A stretch of 64,000 bases of DNA from Vibrio cortegadensis (GCF_024347395.1 NZ_AP025474.1:1-64000), one strand, 5' to 3'; numbered from the stretch's first letter, positions 34,361 to 43,252 are shown. Notes: generated by a model not told the origin, from the sequence alone. Made by a program: numbers and translations.

Positions 34361-35026
34361 TTAAATTCCAGTGCCAATCCTATCTAGGCAGTCATACCAC
34401 TTTAAAACATGGTTAGTCAGCATTTCCTCTGTGAAAGCGTTACTCGTAGACAGCAGCCACTTCAACGTTCCATAGACGATATAGTCTGAATACATGGGCG
34501 CATCGCCCGATAAATATCGTGTCTTAGCTAAATAAGATTCCAGTACTCTCATTTTTTTGAGTAAATCGGCCTTTGCTAAATCTTGGTTGTTGTTTTGTAC
34601 ATTTTCCAAGCTGTCCTGAAAGTGTTTCTCTCTAGAGGAACGAAAGTATTCTTTATCTCGATCTTTAAGCTTGCAGTAAATGTCGAAGATGGCAATTTTG
34701 GCAATGTCCGAATGTAATGATGCTGCCCACTCATGGAAAAAAAGTGCCATTAAACGCCCTTTTTTACCGCCAAATAATGAGGGTAATTCAGGGTAGTGAG
34801 CCTCAAGATAATCAGCGATGTTAAACGAATCAGAGAGTACCGTTTCACCATCTTTGATGGCGGGGAGTGTAGAAAATTGCCCCTTAAACTTAGCCTGAAG
34901 GTCGACAAAAGATAGGTCAGTGGTATCAAACGCTATATTTTTGTGTATCAAGCACATTTTCGTTCGCCAACAATAAGGACTGAATTTTAAGCCATCGTCC
35001 CCACACAGTTCGTAAAAAGTGATCAT
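34361..35026 (-). CDS. Glutathione S-transferase family protein
   Basis: A 221-residue GST. The thioredoxin-fold N-terminus begins ITFYELCGDDGLKFSPYCWR with a Ser/Cys pair at the active site, the cis-Pro motif is TLPAIKDGE near 53, and DSFNIADYLEAHYPELPS near 64-81 supplies the Glu/Asp-Ser glutathione contact. The C-terminal helical domain follows. ATG at 35026 matches the family start; an upstream ATG at 35089 adds 21 unlike residues. It is cytoplasmic. It lies about 90 bases downstream of a LysE-type exporter on the same strand. Substrate unknown. Confidence 0.82.
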   Translation of the reverse strand: MITFYELCGDDGLKFSPYCWRTKMCLIHKNIAFDTTDLSFVDLQAKFKGQFSTLPAIKDGETVLSDSFNIADYLEAHYPELPSLFGGKKGRLMALFFHEWAASLHSDIAKIAIFDIYCKLKDRDKEYFRSSREKHFQDSLENVQNNNQDLAKADLLKKMRVLESYLAKTRYLSGDAPMYSDYIVYGTLKWLLSTSNAFTEEMLTNHVLKWYDCLDRIGTGI

Positions 35027-35114
35027 AAGTGTCTTACTCCGAGAGTTGCTAAATAGGTGTAATGGTTGTGCTGGGCACAGTGTGTTCAATCTTGAACGCG
35101 GTTCTCAGTCGAGA

Positions 35115-35741
35115 TTAAGTGGGTTCTTTAACTGCTAGAATACCTGCGGCTCCGAGCAGTAAAGCACCACTTCCTCTGGTCACAGTGTTAAGAGATAGTC
35201 TGCTCGCATTAACAATGCGCCTGGCCGAAAATGCATAAAACATTACTAAGCTGAAATCAAGAAATGCCATGGTTGGGCACATCACCATCAGTTGAGGTAA
35301 CACTGGCAAGTCAGGGTTGATGAATTGCGGAAAAAAAGCAGAGAAGAATATGATGGCTTTGGGATTACCAGCGGCGACTAAAAAGCCAGAATAGAACAAC
35401 TTTTTGTTCGAGGCCTGCAAATCCGAGTCGTTGAGGTCTAAGCGCTCAACTTGTTTGGGTTTAACGAGGAGCATTTTTAGCCCCATGTAAACCAAGGTCA
35501 TGACACCAAAGACTTTAATGACAGTAAATGCCATTACCGAACTCGCAAGGATGACTCCTAAACCCAAGGCAACTAACACCATTTGAATAAAGTTAGCAGA
35601 GATATCCCCAAGGGCGGTATATAACACACGTTTATGACCATATCTCAGTGCATGTGCAATACCTAAAAATATGCTAGGCCCCGGTGTTGCGGTAAGAATG
35701 AGGGAGGCTGCGACAAAACTGAGCCAAACGTTAAAATCCAT
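35115..35741 (-). CDS. LysE/RhtB-family amino-acid exporter
   Basis: A 208-residue inner-membrane exporter with six membrane segments. The RhtB signature is clear: SLILTATPGPSIFLGIAHAL near residues 14-33, then YTALGDISANFIQMVLVALG and a GFLVAAGNPKAIIFFSAFFP segment near 133-152. Family members export homoserine, threonine, lysine or other amino acids. It lies between the SgrR-like regulator (upstream, same strand) and the GST gene, so the three may share a transcript. The substrate is not identifiable. Confidence 0.88.
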   Translation of the reverse strand: MDFNVWLSFVAASLILTATPGPSIFLGIAHALRYGHKRVLYTALGDISANFIQMVLVALGLGVILASSVMAFTVIKVFGVMTLVYMGLKMLLVKPKQVERLDLNDSDLQASNKKLFYSGFLVAAGNPKAIIFFSAFFPQFINPDLPVLPQLMVMCPTMAFLDFSLVMFYAFSARRIVNASRLSLNTVTRGSGALLLGAAGILAVKEPT

Positions 35742-35809
35742 TTTCTATCCTTAATTATCCGTTAAACACTGCAAACAAAATTGCCACTCAAACACTACCA
35801 TACCAGCGA

Positions 35810-37465
35810 TTACTCCAACCACATATTCACCAGAGACATGACACCCATATTGTTTGTTTCTGTGCCATACAAATTGTCCGCTCGAGTGACGGTGAAATGA
35901 TTGCGCCAGAGAGGGCAATAATAATAGTTCTGAATAAGCCAATCCTCCGCTCGATACAGCTTGTGCAGAAATTCCTCACTGTCGTTACTTTCCTGCATGA
36001 GCATATCAATAAAGGTTAATAGGCTTTGTTTTCCACGTTCAGGCAAACATAGGCTAAACACATTGCCGCAAAGTAGCCATTCGTAATACTGGAACGTCAG
36101 GTCGTCGCCAAATACGTAACAGTCGTAAGAGACATCAACAGCCACATCTTGAGACTGTCCTTGAAGATATACCTGCCAAATAACCCCTTTTTGAGACAAC
36201 GCATCAAGCAAAGGTTGCAACTCCCTCATATGACTGTCTACCACTTCAATGACCACCGGGCGAGCCGGCAGTTTCATGTCGTGATTGAACAAGTGAAATC
36301 CCTTGTCTTGATGGCAATCCATCACGCTGTTCGCTGATCTTTTTGGGCCATCAAGCGTAAAACGTCGACTATGATGAACAAGCCAGGCTCTTTCTTGAGC
36401 GGACAAGGCGTTTGCATGATGATGAAACTGAAAAACAGTACACCCACTGCGATCGACTTTTTGTGGCTGAGCTGGTTGAGATTCGCAATAGAGCAGTTCT
36501 GCCACGTGCATAGGCGTTTGAGGTTGTGCATCGCTACACCAAAACTCTACTCGTTCAATATGGCCACCAAAGCCAAAATAGTGGTTGTTACGAACCAAAC
36601 TCCAATACTGTTTTTCCAGACTTTCGGCCCGATATGCTCCACACCCGATAGGTTTTGATGCCTGATAATCAAAAATCGCACTGTGAGAATCGGCTAATAA
36701 ATGAAGCAAAACTGGGTCAGATTGACGCATAGAGAAAATGACCCACTGTTTATCTATGTCAATCCGCTCGACATGGCGAAATAAAATTTGATATGGGTGA
36801 GGCGTGTTGAGACGCATCTCGATATTTTTTTTGACCAGCTCCGGTGTCAGCGCTTCTCCATTGTGCATCATTATGTCAGTGCGAATGCGAAGACGGATTT
36901 GTTTGTCGCTGAAATGAAATTGGTGTGCGATGTGAGGCACAATATCATTTTGAATGGGGTCATAGCGCACTAAGGTATCGAACACGCTTTCGATCAATAA
37001 AATAGAACGAGCGGACTGTGCCAAATGTGGATGCCATTCAGGCAGCATATATGGCACTAAATACATTAAAGTGTTCTGCTTTTTCAGTTCCTGTTGTGCG
37101 TCCCCTAACCAGAGAGGTATGTGATCTTGAAACAGGTGGACTTCGCCAAATTGAGTGGCTAGCCGAAATGCCTGATTCATTCTGCCAGACCGAGCCATTT
37201 GCTCTAACTGAGTCAGCAGTGAGGCCTCAAAACTTTTGAGTAGTGTCAGTTTAGAACGATGGCCACGTCCCTGGCCCGCAGCCCAATGGATAAGCCCAAA
37301 ACTCTCAAAGGCAGCCATTAGCTTACTCACGTACCTTTCTGAACAGACCAGAATTTCGGCAAGGGTGACGATATCGACATCATAAGTTTCATTGCGAAAA
37401 AAATGTTTCTCGAGTTGCTTTAAGCGTTGTAGATGACTCGTAGACAACGACTGAGAACCTACCAT
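35810..37465 (-). CDS. SgrR-like transcriptional regulator
   Basis: A 551-residue regulator with the SgrR plan: an N-terminal winged helix (VDIVTLAEILVCSERYVSKL near residues 28-47, then GLIHWAAGQGRGHRSKLTLL) and a long C-terminal solute-binding-protein family 5 domain (VPYMLPEWHPHLAQSARSIL; LTPELVKKNIEMRL; SKPIGCGAYR). E. coli SgrR responds to sugar-phosphate stress. Here it heads a minus-strand unit with the LysE exporter and GST, so it more likely senses a small molecule exported by them. No start-proximal site decides the ATG. Confidence 0.82.
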   Translation of the reverse strand: MVGSQSLSTSHLQRLKQLEKHFFRNETYDVDIVTLAEILVCSERYVSKLMAAFESFGLIHWAAGQGRGHRSKLTLLKSFEASLLTQLEQMARSGRMNQAFRLATQFGEVHLFQDHIPLWLGDAQQELKKQNTLMYLVPYMLPEWHPHLAQSARSILLIESVFDTLVRYDPIQNDIVPHIAHQFHFSDKQIRLRIRTDIMMHNGEALTPELVKKNIEMRLNTPHPYQILFRHVERIDIDKQWVIFSMRQSDPVLLHLLADSHSAIFDYQASKPIGCGAYRAESLEKQYWSLVRNNHYFGFGGHIERVEFWCSDAQPQTPMHVAELLYCESQPAQPQKVDRSGCTVFQFHHHANALSAQERAWLVHHSRRFTLDGPKRSANSVMDCHQDKGFHLFNHDMKLPARPVVIEVVDSHMRELQPLLDALSQKGVIWQVYLQGQSQDVAVDVSYDCYVFGDDLTFQYYEWLLCGNVFSLCLPERGKQSLLTFIDMLMQESNDSEEFLHKLYRAEDWLIQNYYYCPLWRNHFTVTRADNLYGTETNNMGVMSLVNMWLE

Positions 37466-37562
37466 GTCAACCTCAAAAATATGTTCATTAGATACGACGG
37501 CTCACTCTGACACTTGACGAAATAACGTAAAATTGTTCTTTTTGTCATCTCAGAGTCCGAGT

Positions 37563-37655
37563 TTAATATAGGTGGACGAGCTGACCAACTAAGAAGCCCA
37601 CCAAGAAAACTATACCAGATAAACGCGGACGGCTTTGAGTTTGTATCACTGTCAT
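37563..37655 (-). CDS. Possible 30-residue membrane peptide upstream of the SgrR-like gene
   Basis: ATG at 37655 opens a frame MTVIQTQSRPRLSGIVFLVG followed by FLVGQLVHLY and TAA at 37563. It is a basic N-terminus with one hydrophobic helix. It is 97 bases upstream of the SgrR-like gene on the same strand. E. coli sgrR lies beside sgrS/sgrT, which encodes a small inhibitor of sugar uptake, but the sequences are not alike. No good ribosome binding site is seen. Confidence 0.35.
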   Translation of the reverse strand: MTVIQTQSRPRLSGIVFLVGFLVGQLVHLY

Positions 37656-37890
37656 CGTTTGAGGTTGTTCTGGTAAGTACTGTTTCGCATTTAAAGTATA
37701 GAAGGTGTAATCTAATGGATTCATGGTTCACTCACACAGCAGGGGATCATCATGTCGCTATTATCAGTGAATAAACCCGAAGTAATAACGTTCGCTTTAC
37801 TGTGAATAGTTCATCTTTTAATTAATAAAGGAAGGCTCTATTTTTCATCTGCCACCAAACCAACTAATTCAATAAACACGTAGAGGTAGA

Positions 37891-37990
37891 TCAATCCCAG
37901 TCACATTCAATATTAGCAATCGACACTACATCTTCATCAGAGCAAACGTAGGTAGGCTTGCCAACATGGGGCTCAAAGGTTACGTAACCC
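37891..37990 (-). pseudogene. C-terminal gene fragment cut by an IS110 remnant
   Basis: The minus strand reads GYVTFEPHVGKPTYVCSDED and ends VSIANIECDWD with a stop at 37891. It looks like the acidic end of a soluble protein. Upstream it runs into the IS110-type remnant. The parent gene is unknown. The 37660-37890 stretch shows no gene. Confidence 0.3.
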
Positions 37991-38689
37991 GCTTTGTTCC
38001 TACCAAATCTCCTGACTCTGTTCATCGTGCGTAAGTATTGGGTACGTGAACGTACTACTCTAATGAACAGTATTCGAGCGTTACTGTCTAAATTCGGTCT
38101 CATTATTACGGGCGGACGATTTTCTTTAATGAAACCAGTTCCCCTCACGCTGGAAGATGCTGAAAACGAACTTCCACACTTAGATCGAACTGTTATTGCT
38201 GACGCGTACTATCACCTTGAACAACTTAACTAACGTATTGCGGATACCGAGCAAGTCTTCGATGCCTTTTCAAAGGTCAGTGATAATGTTCTACAGATCA
38301 TGAAGCTCAGAGGAATTAGCCCACAAACAGCAACGGCTATTCTGGCCTCTATTGGCAACGGCTCTCAGTTTGTGAAAAACAGAGATTTTTCCGCTTGGCT
38401 AGGGTTAGTTTCGACGCAGTATTCAACCGGCGGCAAACCCAGATTGGGCAGGGTTACCAGACACGAAGACTAGTATCTACACACCTTACTCGGCTATAGT
38501 GCTAGAACGGTCATTGCTAATCTAGTTGATAAACAAGACAGGATCAGTCAGTGGTGTCGAGGTGTGTTGGAACGACGAGGAATGAACCGAGTTATTGTCG
38601 CTCTTGCAGCAAAGAATGCTCGAACTATCTGGTCGCTATTACACACCCAAACGGAGCAAAATTTAAGTTATATGGATTACAATTTCTAG
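37960..38689 (+). pseudogene. IS110-family transposase remnant
   Basis: The plus strand shows the middle and C-terminal parts of an IS110-type DEDD transposase: RFVPTKSPDSVHR, then after a frame change VRERTTLMNSIRALLSKFGL (37994 on), an in-frame TAA after HLEQLN near 38231, LRGISPQTATAILASIGNG, FSAWLGLVSTQYSTGGKPRL, a TAG at about 38473, and GYSARTVIANL to a stop at 38687-38689. The N-terminus is missing. No terminal repeats were found. The following 170 bases to 38859 hold no gene. Confidence 0.8.
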
Positions 38690-38859
38690 GCGAGAAAGTC
38701 TGCGTTTGAATGCGCCACAGACAACGAGTTAACTTGTTTTTGGACAAAAACGTGCTAACCGCTTTGCTAAATTAGCAATTCTCGAATAACTATATGGATG
38801 GTGAGTAACCTAACTCAGAATCCAAAACTGCTAGGTACGGAGCAGTTTACAGGTTTCAG

Positions 38860-39747
38860 TTACAACTCTTCGACTCTCTTACCAACTAGTACAGCTTGCC
38901 CTGCAATGCTGACGAGTAATTGTGTATCGGTTTTCTCCACTGACACTAGTACTCGGCCGGGTTTTCCTATTGCCAATCCCTGATAACCCCAAAAGCATAC
39001 TTTCGAGTTAAACTCAATCAAACTGTGCTGAACAAGATACGCTCCTACTGGGCCATTTGCATTGCCCGTTACAGGGTCTTCGTCAATCCCAATTGCAGGG
39101 GCAAACATTCGTCCGTAAGTAATAGGTTTTTGCTTGCTCCCCTCTAAAACAAAGGGAAAGAATCCATTGCAGCCTATCTCACCACTGAGCGCTTTTAACT
39201 TCTCGTTATCTGGGTTTAATCCATCAAGCCTCTTCCTGCTAAGCATAGGAACCATAACCTTAGAATGACCTGTCGAGACAATTTGTATTGGCAGTTCAGC
39301 AAAATCACTCACACTAATACCTAGGGCATTTGCCAGCCCATTCCGTTGATTTTGGTCAAATGGCGGTAGAAACTCCACGCGGCCCTGAGTCATTTTCACC
39401 AAGATATCATTTGGATTACCCGAAATTGATACAGGTAGATTGCCTGCCCCTGTCTTCGCTATTAACGGATAGTCTGATAGGTGCCCAGTGCTTGCTCGCA
39501 AAAAATGAGTGGCTATGGTCGCGTGCCCACATATTGGGACCTCCTTGGTCGGGGTGAAGTATCGAACATATACGTCATGGCTTTGATCTTTAGGTGACAA
39601 AACAAAGGCCGTTTCTGAATAACCCGCAAATGCAGCGATGTGTTGCATCTCCTGAGTGGTAAGCCGGTCTGCATCTAAAACAACTCCCGCCCGATTTCCT
39701 GTGTTAGGTTCGGTGGTAAATGCATCAACCACATAAATGGTAACCAT
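38860..39747 (-). CDS. PhzF-family epimerase/isomerase
   Basis: A 295-residue full-length PhzF-family protein: IYVVDAFTTEPNTGNRAGVV at the start, YSETAFVL near 43 with the conserved Glu, VRYFTPTKEVPICGHATIAT near 60-79, and the second-half DEDPVTGNANGPVGAYLV near 220-237 with the catalytic-site DPVTG. These are cytoplasmic dimeric isomerases of mostly unknown substrate. AAGGAGGAA at 39753 is an excellent ribosome binding site. The start lies inside the end of the frameshifted RidA-like gene, so the two were once translationally coupled. Confidence 0.88.
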   Translation of the reverse strand: MVTIYVVDAFTTEPNTGNRAGVVLDADRLTTQEMQHIAAFAGYSETAFVLSPKDQSHDVYVRYFTPTKEVPICGHATIATHFLRASTGHLSDYPLIAKTGAGNLPVSISGNPNDILVKMTQGRVEFLPPFDQNQRNGLANALGISVSDFAELPIQIVSTGHSKVMVPMLSRKRLDGLNPDNEKLKALSGEIGCNGFFPFVLEGSKQKPITYGRMFAPAIGIDEDPVTGNANGPVGAYLVQHSLIEFNSKVCFWGYQGLAIGKPGRVLVSVEKTDTQLLVSIAGQAVLVGKRVEEL

Positions 39748-40154
39748 GGCACAATTCCTCCTTTGCTGGCATAGTGATTTCAGTGATAGCTTCCCCCATC
39801 ACCAAAAATCTTGTTTAATCGCTGCAGCACATATTACGGCTCTTGCAGGTTTATGCTCACCCATAAAATCGGCAAACGTTCGATCTTTTATTGGCCAGTA
39901 CGTTACATCTGTAAAAGATAACCTTACCAACGCAAGACTGTGTAGTGTACCGCCTGTCGTTTGAGTAAGCGCTAGATTGTTATTTAAAACAGAACGAGCC
40001 TGCCTTTCAACCTCTTTCGTCATGTCTTTTTTTTCAACACTTACCGCAGTATCTGAAAGTTGTTCAGATATGTACAATGTATTACTTATTAAGGTAGCTT
40101 GACTGTAATGACCATTTGGTTGTTTAGCGCAGAGGCGGTGTCAATGAATCCCAC
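39725..40154 (-). pseudogene. RidA-like gene with two homopolymer frameshifts
   Basis: From GTG at 40154 (AGGA upstream) the frame reads FIDTASAL; one A short in the run near 40122 it would continue KQPNGHYSQATLISNTLYIS, EQLSDTA, HSLALVRLSFTDVTYWP, DFMGEHKPARAVICAAA, KQD, and one T short near 39803 FLVMGEAITEI. Adding two bases gives exactly 143 residues. This is a RidA (enamine deaminase) pattern. The open part alone is 39799-40077. Either the gene is decayed or the sequence has homopolymer errors. Confidence 0.65.
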
Positions 40155-40261
40155 TTTGTGATTTCCTTAGTAGTTCTTGTTTTAATGGTATAAATAGAAA
40201 TCTCGTGGATACTATTTTTTATTGCAAATACGTTTCGGATTGTTCGAGTGGAAACTCCCAA

Positions 40262-40471
40262 TCAATCTAAACCAAGATCCCGTTTCATGTGCTCACTAAG
40301 CTCAGATGTACTTGGTAAATTGATGTTACTTTTTCTGTGGCGAGCTCTCATCTCATCTCCAAATAATGTAACAAACACTTTTGTGTAATACTGGATAACA
40401 CAATTTATCAGGTTATAAAAAAACTCGTGATAAAATAGATATTTCTTTTTATTTTGACATTCTGCTTTCAT
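40262..40471 (-). CDS. Small protein with DUF1127-like C-terminus
   Basis: A 69-residue protein: hydrophobic-aromatic N-terminal half (FLYHEFFYNLINCVIQYY-like) and a basic C-terminus with SEHMKRDLGLD, resembling the end of DUF1127/YjiS proteins (usual form LRDIGL). DUF1127 proteins are small and linked to RNA, stress or phosphate regulation, but the match is only the last segment. It is divergent from the LysR gene at 40718 across 246 AT-rich bases, so that regulator may control it. Confidence 0.5.
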   Translation of the reverse strand: MKAECQNKKKYLFYHEFFYNLINCVIQYYTKVFVTLFGDEMRARHRKSNINLPSTSELSEHMKRDLGLD

Positions 40472-40717
40472 AGTTTACTTCTCTACTTTGATTAGGTTAT
40501 AGATAAATATTAAAAAACAAAAAATAATTAGTTCTATTATTAGAAAAATTTTGATGAACACTAATGAACTTTTAATTGACTAAACTCTTAAAACTCAGAA
40601 TTTCAAATGAGTCTGATTAATAATTAAAATATCACTTTCATCCTCCGACGAAAGCTAGTTATACTAAACGGGCATTTGAAAGACAACGTGACTCAGAGTT
40701 GCAAATAGGTAACAATC

Positions 40718-41548
40718 ATGGAATTGATGAACAGTGAACTAATCTGCTTTGCGGCAGTTTGTAAGAACCTTTCCTTGACGGAGGCTTCAAAAGAGCTTGG
40801 AAAATCGAAGGCTCAAGTAAGCCGTCAACTGACATCCTTAGAAAAACAGCTTGGGGTTACGCTCGTTCACCGAACAACAAGAAAACTCGTTCTGACTGAT
40901 CATGGCGAAAGCATCAAAGAGCTTGCCATCGAAGCTTTAGATAATTTACAAGAATTGAATTACAGAGCAAAATCACTGAGTGACTGCATTAGTGGAAAAT
41001 TTAAAATAACAATGCCTAATTCAATAGCCTCATCTATTTTTGGTGAAGTTCTTAAAGGTCTTCAAGATCGATATCCTGCTGTTAACTTTGAAATATCATC
41101 AAGTAACAACATTGAAAACTTATTGGAAAGTAATGTAGATATGGCAATTAGGCTTAATAACGTTGTTGATGACGCATTGATTGCACATAAAGTAGCAAAT
41201 TATAACGATGTTTTAATATCAAAAATCGATGACATTAAAAATAAAACTTTACTCATCTATAAAAACCATTCAAGCAAAGAGTTGATAAAAAAGAATTATA
41301 ATGATGTCATTGAAGTTGATAATACATCTATTTTAATGAACTTTGTTGCTAGAGGAGTCGGTGTTGGTGTCATTCCAAATTATCTCATGAAAGGTAGCCA
41401 TATAAATAGCCATATCCATATTACGGAAATTTTCGATACGGAAAGATCGATGTATATCGCTTACCCTTATCAAAATCCACTGCCGAGAAAATTGGCCGAA
41501 ATCTCAGTTTTCATTAGAGCAGAATTGGATAGTATTTTGAATCAATAA
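40718..41548 (+). CDS. LysR-family regulator
   Basis: A 276-residue LysR regulator. The winged helix lies in residues 5-65 (LICFAAVCKNLSLTEASKEL; KAQVSRQLTSLEKQLGVTLV; HRTTRKLVLTDHGE), and the substrate-binding domain follows (KFKITMPNSIASSIFGEVLK). A wing-helix-only length is excluded because the effector domain is almost complete (family usually 290-310). It would bind the intergenic region it shares with the DUF1127-like gene. The effector is unknown. Codon use becomes AT-rich in the second half. Confidence 0.87.
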   Translation: MELMNSELICFAAVCKNLSLTEASKELGKSKAQVSRQLTSLEKQLGVTLVHRTTRKLVLTDHGESIKELAIEALDNLQELNYRAKSLSDCISGKFKITMPNSIASSIFGEVLKGLQDRYPAVNFEISSSNNIENLLESNVDMAIRLNNVVDDALIAHKVANYNDVLISKIDDIKNKTLLIYKNHSSKELIKKNYNDVIEVDNTSILMNFVARGVGVGVIPNYLMKGSHINSHIHITEIFDTERSMYIAYPYQNPLPRKLAEISVFIRAELDSILNQ

Positions 41549-41896
41549 GTTGCCATTGATTATATAAAGTACAGCACCCAAACTACTCTGATATTTTAAT
41601 ACCAAAGCTCAGAAGGTGGAGGTTAGATGATTAGTTTTTGTAAGATGAAGTTTTCCTTTTCAAATGTAGTGAAAAACTGGCTAAACACACTTTGGGGCAA
41701 GGATGAGTTTTACACGATGCCCTCTTGACTTGCCCTTGGGCGGTGCCTTTGAGCTAAAACTAGCGATGATAAGAGAAAGCATATTACATGATATCTGTGA
41801 CTGTTTTCGCACTTAGTGAAGTATACCTCAATAAATAATTGTTATTTTTGTAGTGAGCAACCATGTCATTAAACAAACCATACAAGGATAAATAAC
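41549..41896. other. Intergenic stretch without an intact gene
   Basis: A 32-codon frame from 41627 (MISFCKMKFSFSNVVKNWLN) may be a stub. Nothing else coding is visible. The last 60 bases before the TIR gene are AT-rich and probably hold its promoter; AAGGATAAATAAC precedes its ATG. Confidence 0.4.
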
Positions 41897-42319
41897 ATGA
41901 CAACAGTATTCATTAGCCACAATCATCAAGACAATCACTACATTGAACAAATTAAATCAATCCGACAGAATCCAAATCACCCATTAACATTTGAAGATAG
42001 ATCCTTAGCTGAGGCGATATGTAACGAACATGGCCATACCAATCGTCGCCCACCATCAGATATGCGTTCAGAGTCAGTGCGAGAAGCTATCGCTAAGTTA
42101 TTGGGTGGGTCGCATAAGCTATTAGTACTTGTGGGCAAGGATACTCACAGCAAGTTGTGGGTTGAGTGGGAAATAGGACAATTTAAAAAGCACAACAGTG
42201 AACGTAATATATTAGTCATGCGGACACCAGATAACATTTACTCAGGTGCTCCCAAGGGCGTGCAAGAGTTAGAGCTATACGCTTGGGATCTCAATCGTAT
42301 AGCTCAGTGGGCAAGCTAA
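41897..42319 (+). CDS. Orphan TIR-like (DUF1863/ThsB-type) protein
   Basis: A 140-residue protein consisting of one TIR-like domain. The first strand VFISHNHQDNHYIEQI (residues 4-19) is the classical start of ThsB/DUF1863 domains, KLLVLVGKDTHSKLWVEWEIGQF (73-95) holds the conserved Trp-x-x-Trp-Glu region with the probable catalytic Glu at 90 or 92, and NILVMRTPDN is a later strand. Bacterial TIRs use NAD to make signalling nucleotides (Thoeris) or destroy it. No ThsA-like effector adjoins it. Its stop codon is immediately followed, with no gap, by the stop of the minus-strand 28-residue gene. Confidence 0.75.
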   Translation: MTTVFISHNHQDNHYIEQIKSIRQNPNHPLTFEDRSLAEAICNEHGHTNRRPPSDMRSESVREAIAKLLGGSHKLLVLVGKDTHSKLWVEWEIGQFKKHNSERNILVMRTPDNIYSGAPKGVQELELYAWDLNRIAQWAS

Positions 42320-42406
42320 TTACTTTTTGGGTGGGCAGTTGCCACGGCCTTTACCAGATGGTCTGCCCGTCTGACTAGGGAGATTCGGGACTTTAGATTT
42401 ACTCAT
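42320..42406 (-). CDS. 28-residue basic Gly/Pro-rich protein
   Basis: ATG at 42406 lies in the stop region of the upstream gene (GATGAGTAA overlap). The product starts MSKSKVPNLPSQTGRPSGKG and ends RGNCPPKK. It is basic and probably unstructured. I recall similar short SGKGRGN-PPK proteins as conserved hypotheticals beside an acidic partner in Vibrio and enterobacterial accessory DNA, but could not check. It overlaps the 47-residue gene upstream, so the two are coupled. Its stop abuts that of the TIR gene. Confidence 0.6.
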   Translation of the reverse strand: MSKSKVPNLPSQTGRPSGKGRGNCPPKK

Positions 42407-42542
42407 CTCTACTCTCCCAGTCACTTGGTCGCTCATCATAGTCACGTGATTGCCAGTAGGCATCGTTGTTATCATTAAGTTGGTTGCTGTGATTATCTAA
42501 ATCATCTTGTGTTGGTTCGAAATCTTGACTAAAGCCACTCAT
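42399..42542 (-). CDS. 47-residue acidic Asn/Asp-rich protein
   Basis: ATG at 42542, with AAGGAAAACC upstream, encodes MSGFSQDFEPTQDDLDNHSN, then QLNDNNDAYWQSRDYDERPS and DWESRDE. It is acidic with the motif N-D-N-N-D-A-Y-W. The stop overlaps the start of the 28-residue basic protein, giving an acidic/basic pair that may form a complex. The gene lies 80 bases from, and divergent to, the hypothetical gene at 42623. A decayed relative may lie at 10800-10902. Confidence 0.6.
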   Translation of the reverse strand: MSGFSQDFEPTQDDLDNHSNQLNDNNDAYWQSRDYDERPSDWESRDE

Positions 42543-42622
42543 AAGGTTTTCCTTGTGTTGTTTGTGTGTTTTTAATTTAATTGAAATTGTGGGTGTACTG
42601 AAGGGAAGGAGAAAGGGAAAGT

Positions 42623-43252
42623 ATGTCGAAAACAGGGAAAGAACCTTCTAATCAAGAAATTTACAATAAATTGGCAGCCGAATTGAAAAGCGAGCTTGCA
42701 GAACATGAACTGCTAAATCAACGAAAGTTCTCAGATGATTATTATCAAAACGAAGTCAACCTCTGCGCCAGTGAAAATGATCTAGCGGCTCATCATGATC
42801 GCTTTAAGAAAGTTATTAGTGCCACTGATACCCGCTCTCTAGAACGTATTAAAGTCTATCACTCTTACTTTTTTGACAAGTTTCGTGCCGACGGTAAGTA
42901 CACCTATGCTGATAAACAAGCAGCGTGGGATATGTTCATTGAACTTGATAGCCGTATTGCCACACAGCAGCTAAAAGGGGGGGTTCTCGAAACCGCACTA
43001 GCAAGCCTTGCGTCATTATTCACTTTTCATCGCCAAACCGCTCACACGCACGGATTTAATTGTAGGCAGTATTATCAGTTGGTGAGTGAGGTGTTGGATA
43101 AGGAGTTACGACCATTTACCGCAAAGTGGCATAGTCAGTTACCGGCACTTAAAGAGTCTTCTAAGTTAGAAAAAAGCTGCCGTACCGAGCTAGAAGATGT
43201 TCAAACTAAACTATCTGAGCTGAAAACTTCACTGAGCAATATATGCCGTTAA
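42623..43252 (+). CDS. Hypothetical protein, 209 aa
   Basis: Unrecognised soluble, helical protein. The N-terminal third is charged and coiled-coil-like (YNKLAAELKSELAEHELLNQ), the middle has aromatic clusters (KVYHSYFFDKFRADGKYTYA; LASLFTFHRQTAHTHGFNC), and the end is a heptad-rich helix (LEDVQTKLSELKTSLSN). It has an AAGGAGAAAGGG ribosome binding site. It is divergent from the acidic/basic small pair and next to the TIR gene, within accessory DNA, so a linked function is possible but not shown. Confidence 0.6.
   Translation: MSKTGKEPSNQEIYNKLAAELKSELAEHELLNQRKFSDDYYQNEVNLCASENDLAAHHDRFKKVISATDTRSLERIKVYHSYFFDKFRADGKYTYADKQAAWDMFIELDSRIATQQLKGGVLETALASLASLFTFHRQTAHTHGFNCRQYYQLVSEVLDKELRPFTAKWHSQLPALKESSKLEKSCRTELEDVQTKLSELKTSLSNICR

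Noticed and set aside
37459..37731. 90-residue minus-strand ORF upstream of the SgrR-like gene
   Set aside because: Composition is not protein-like and its frame conflicts with the more plausible 30-residue peptide; treated as chance.
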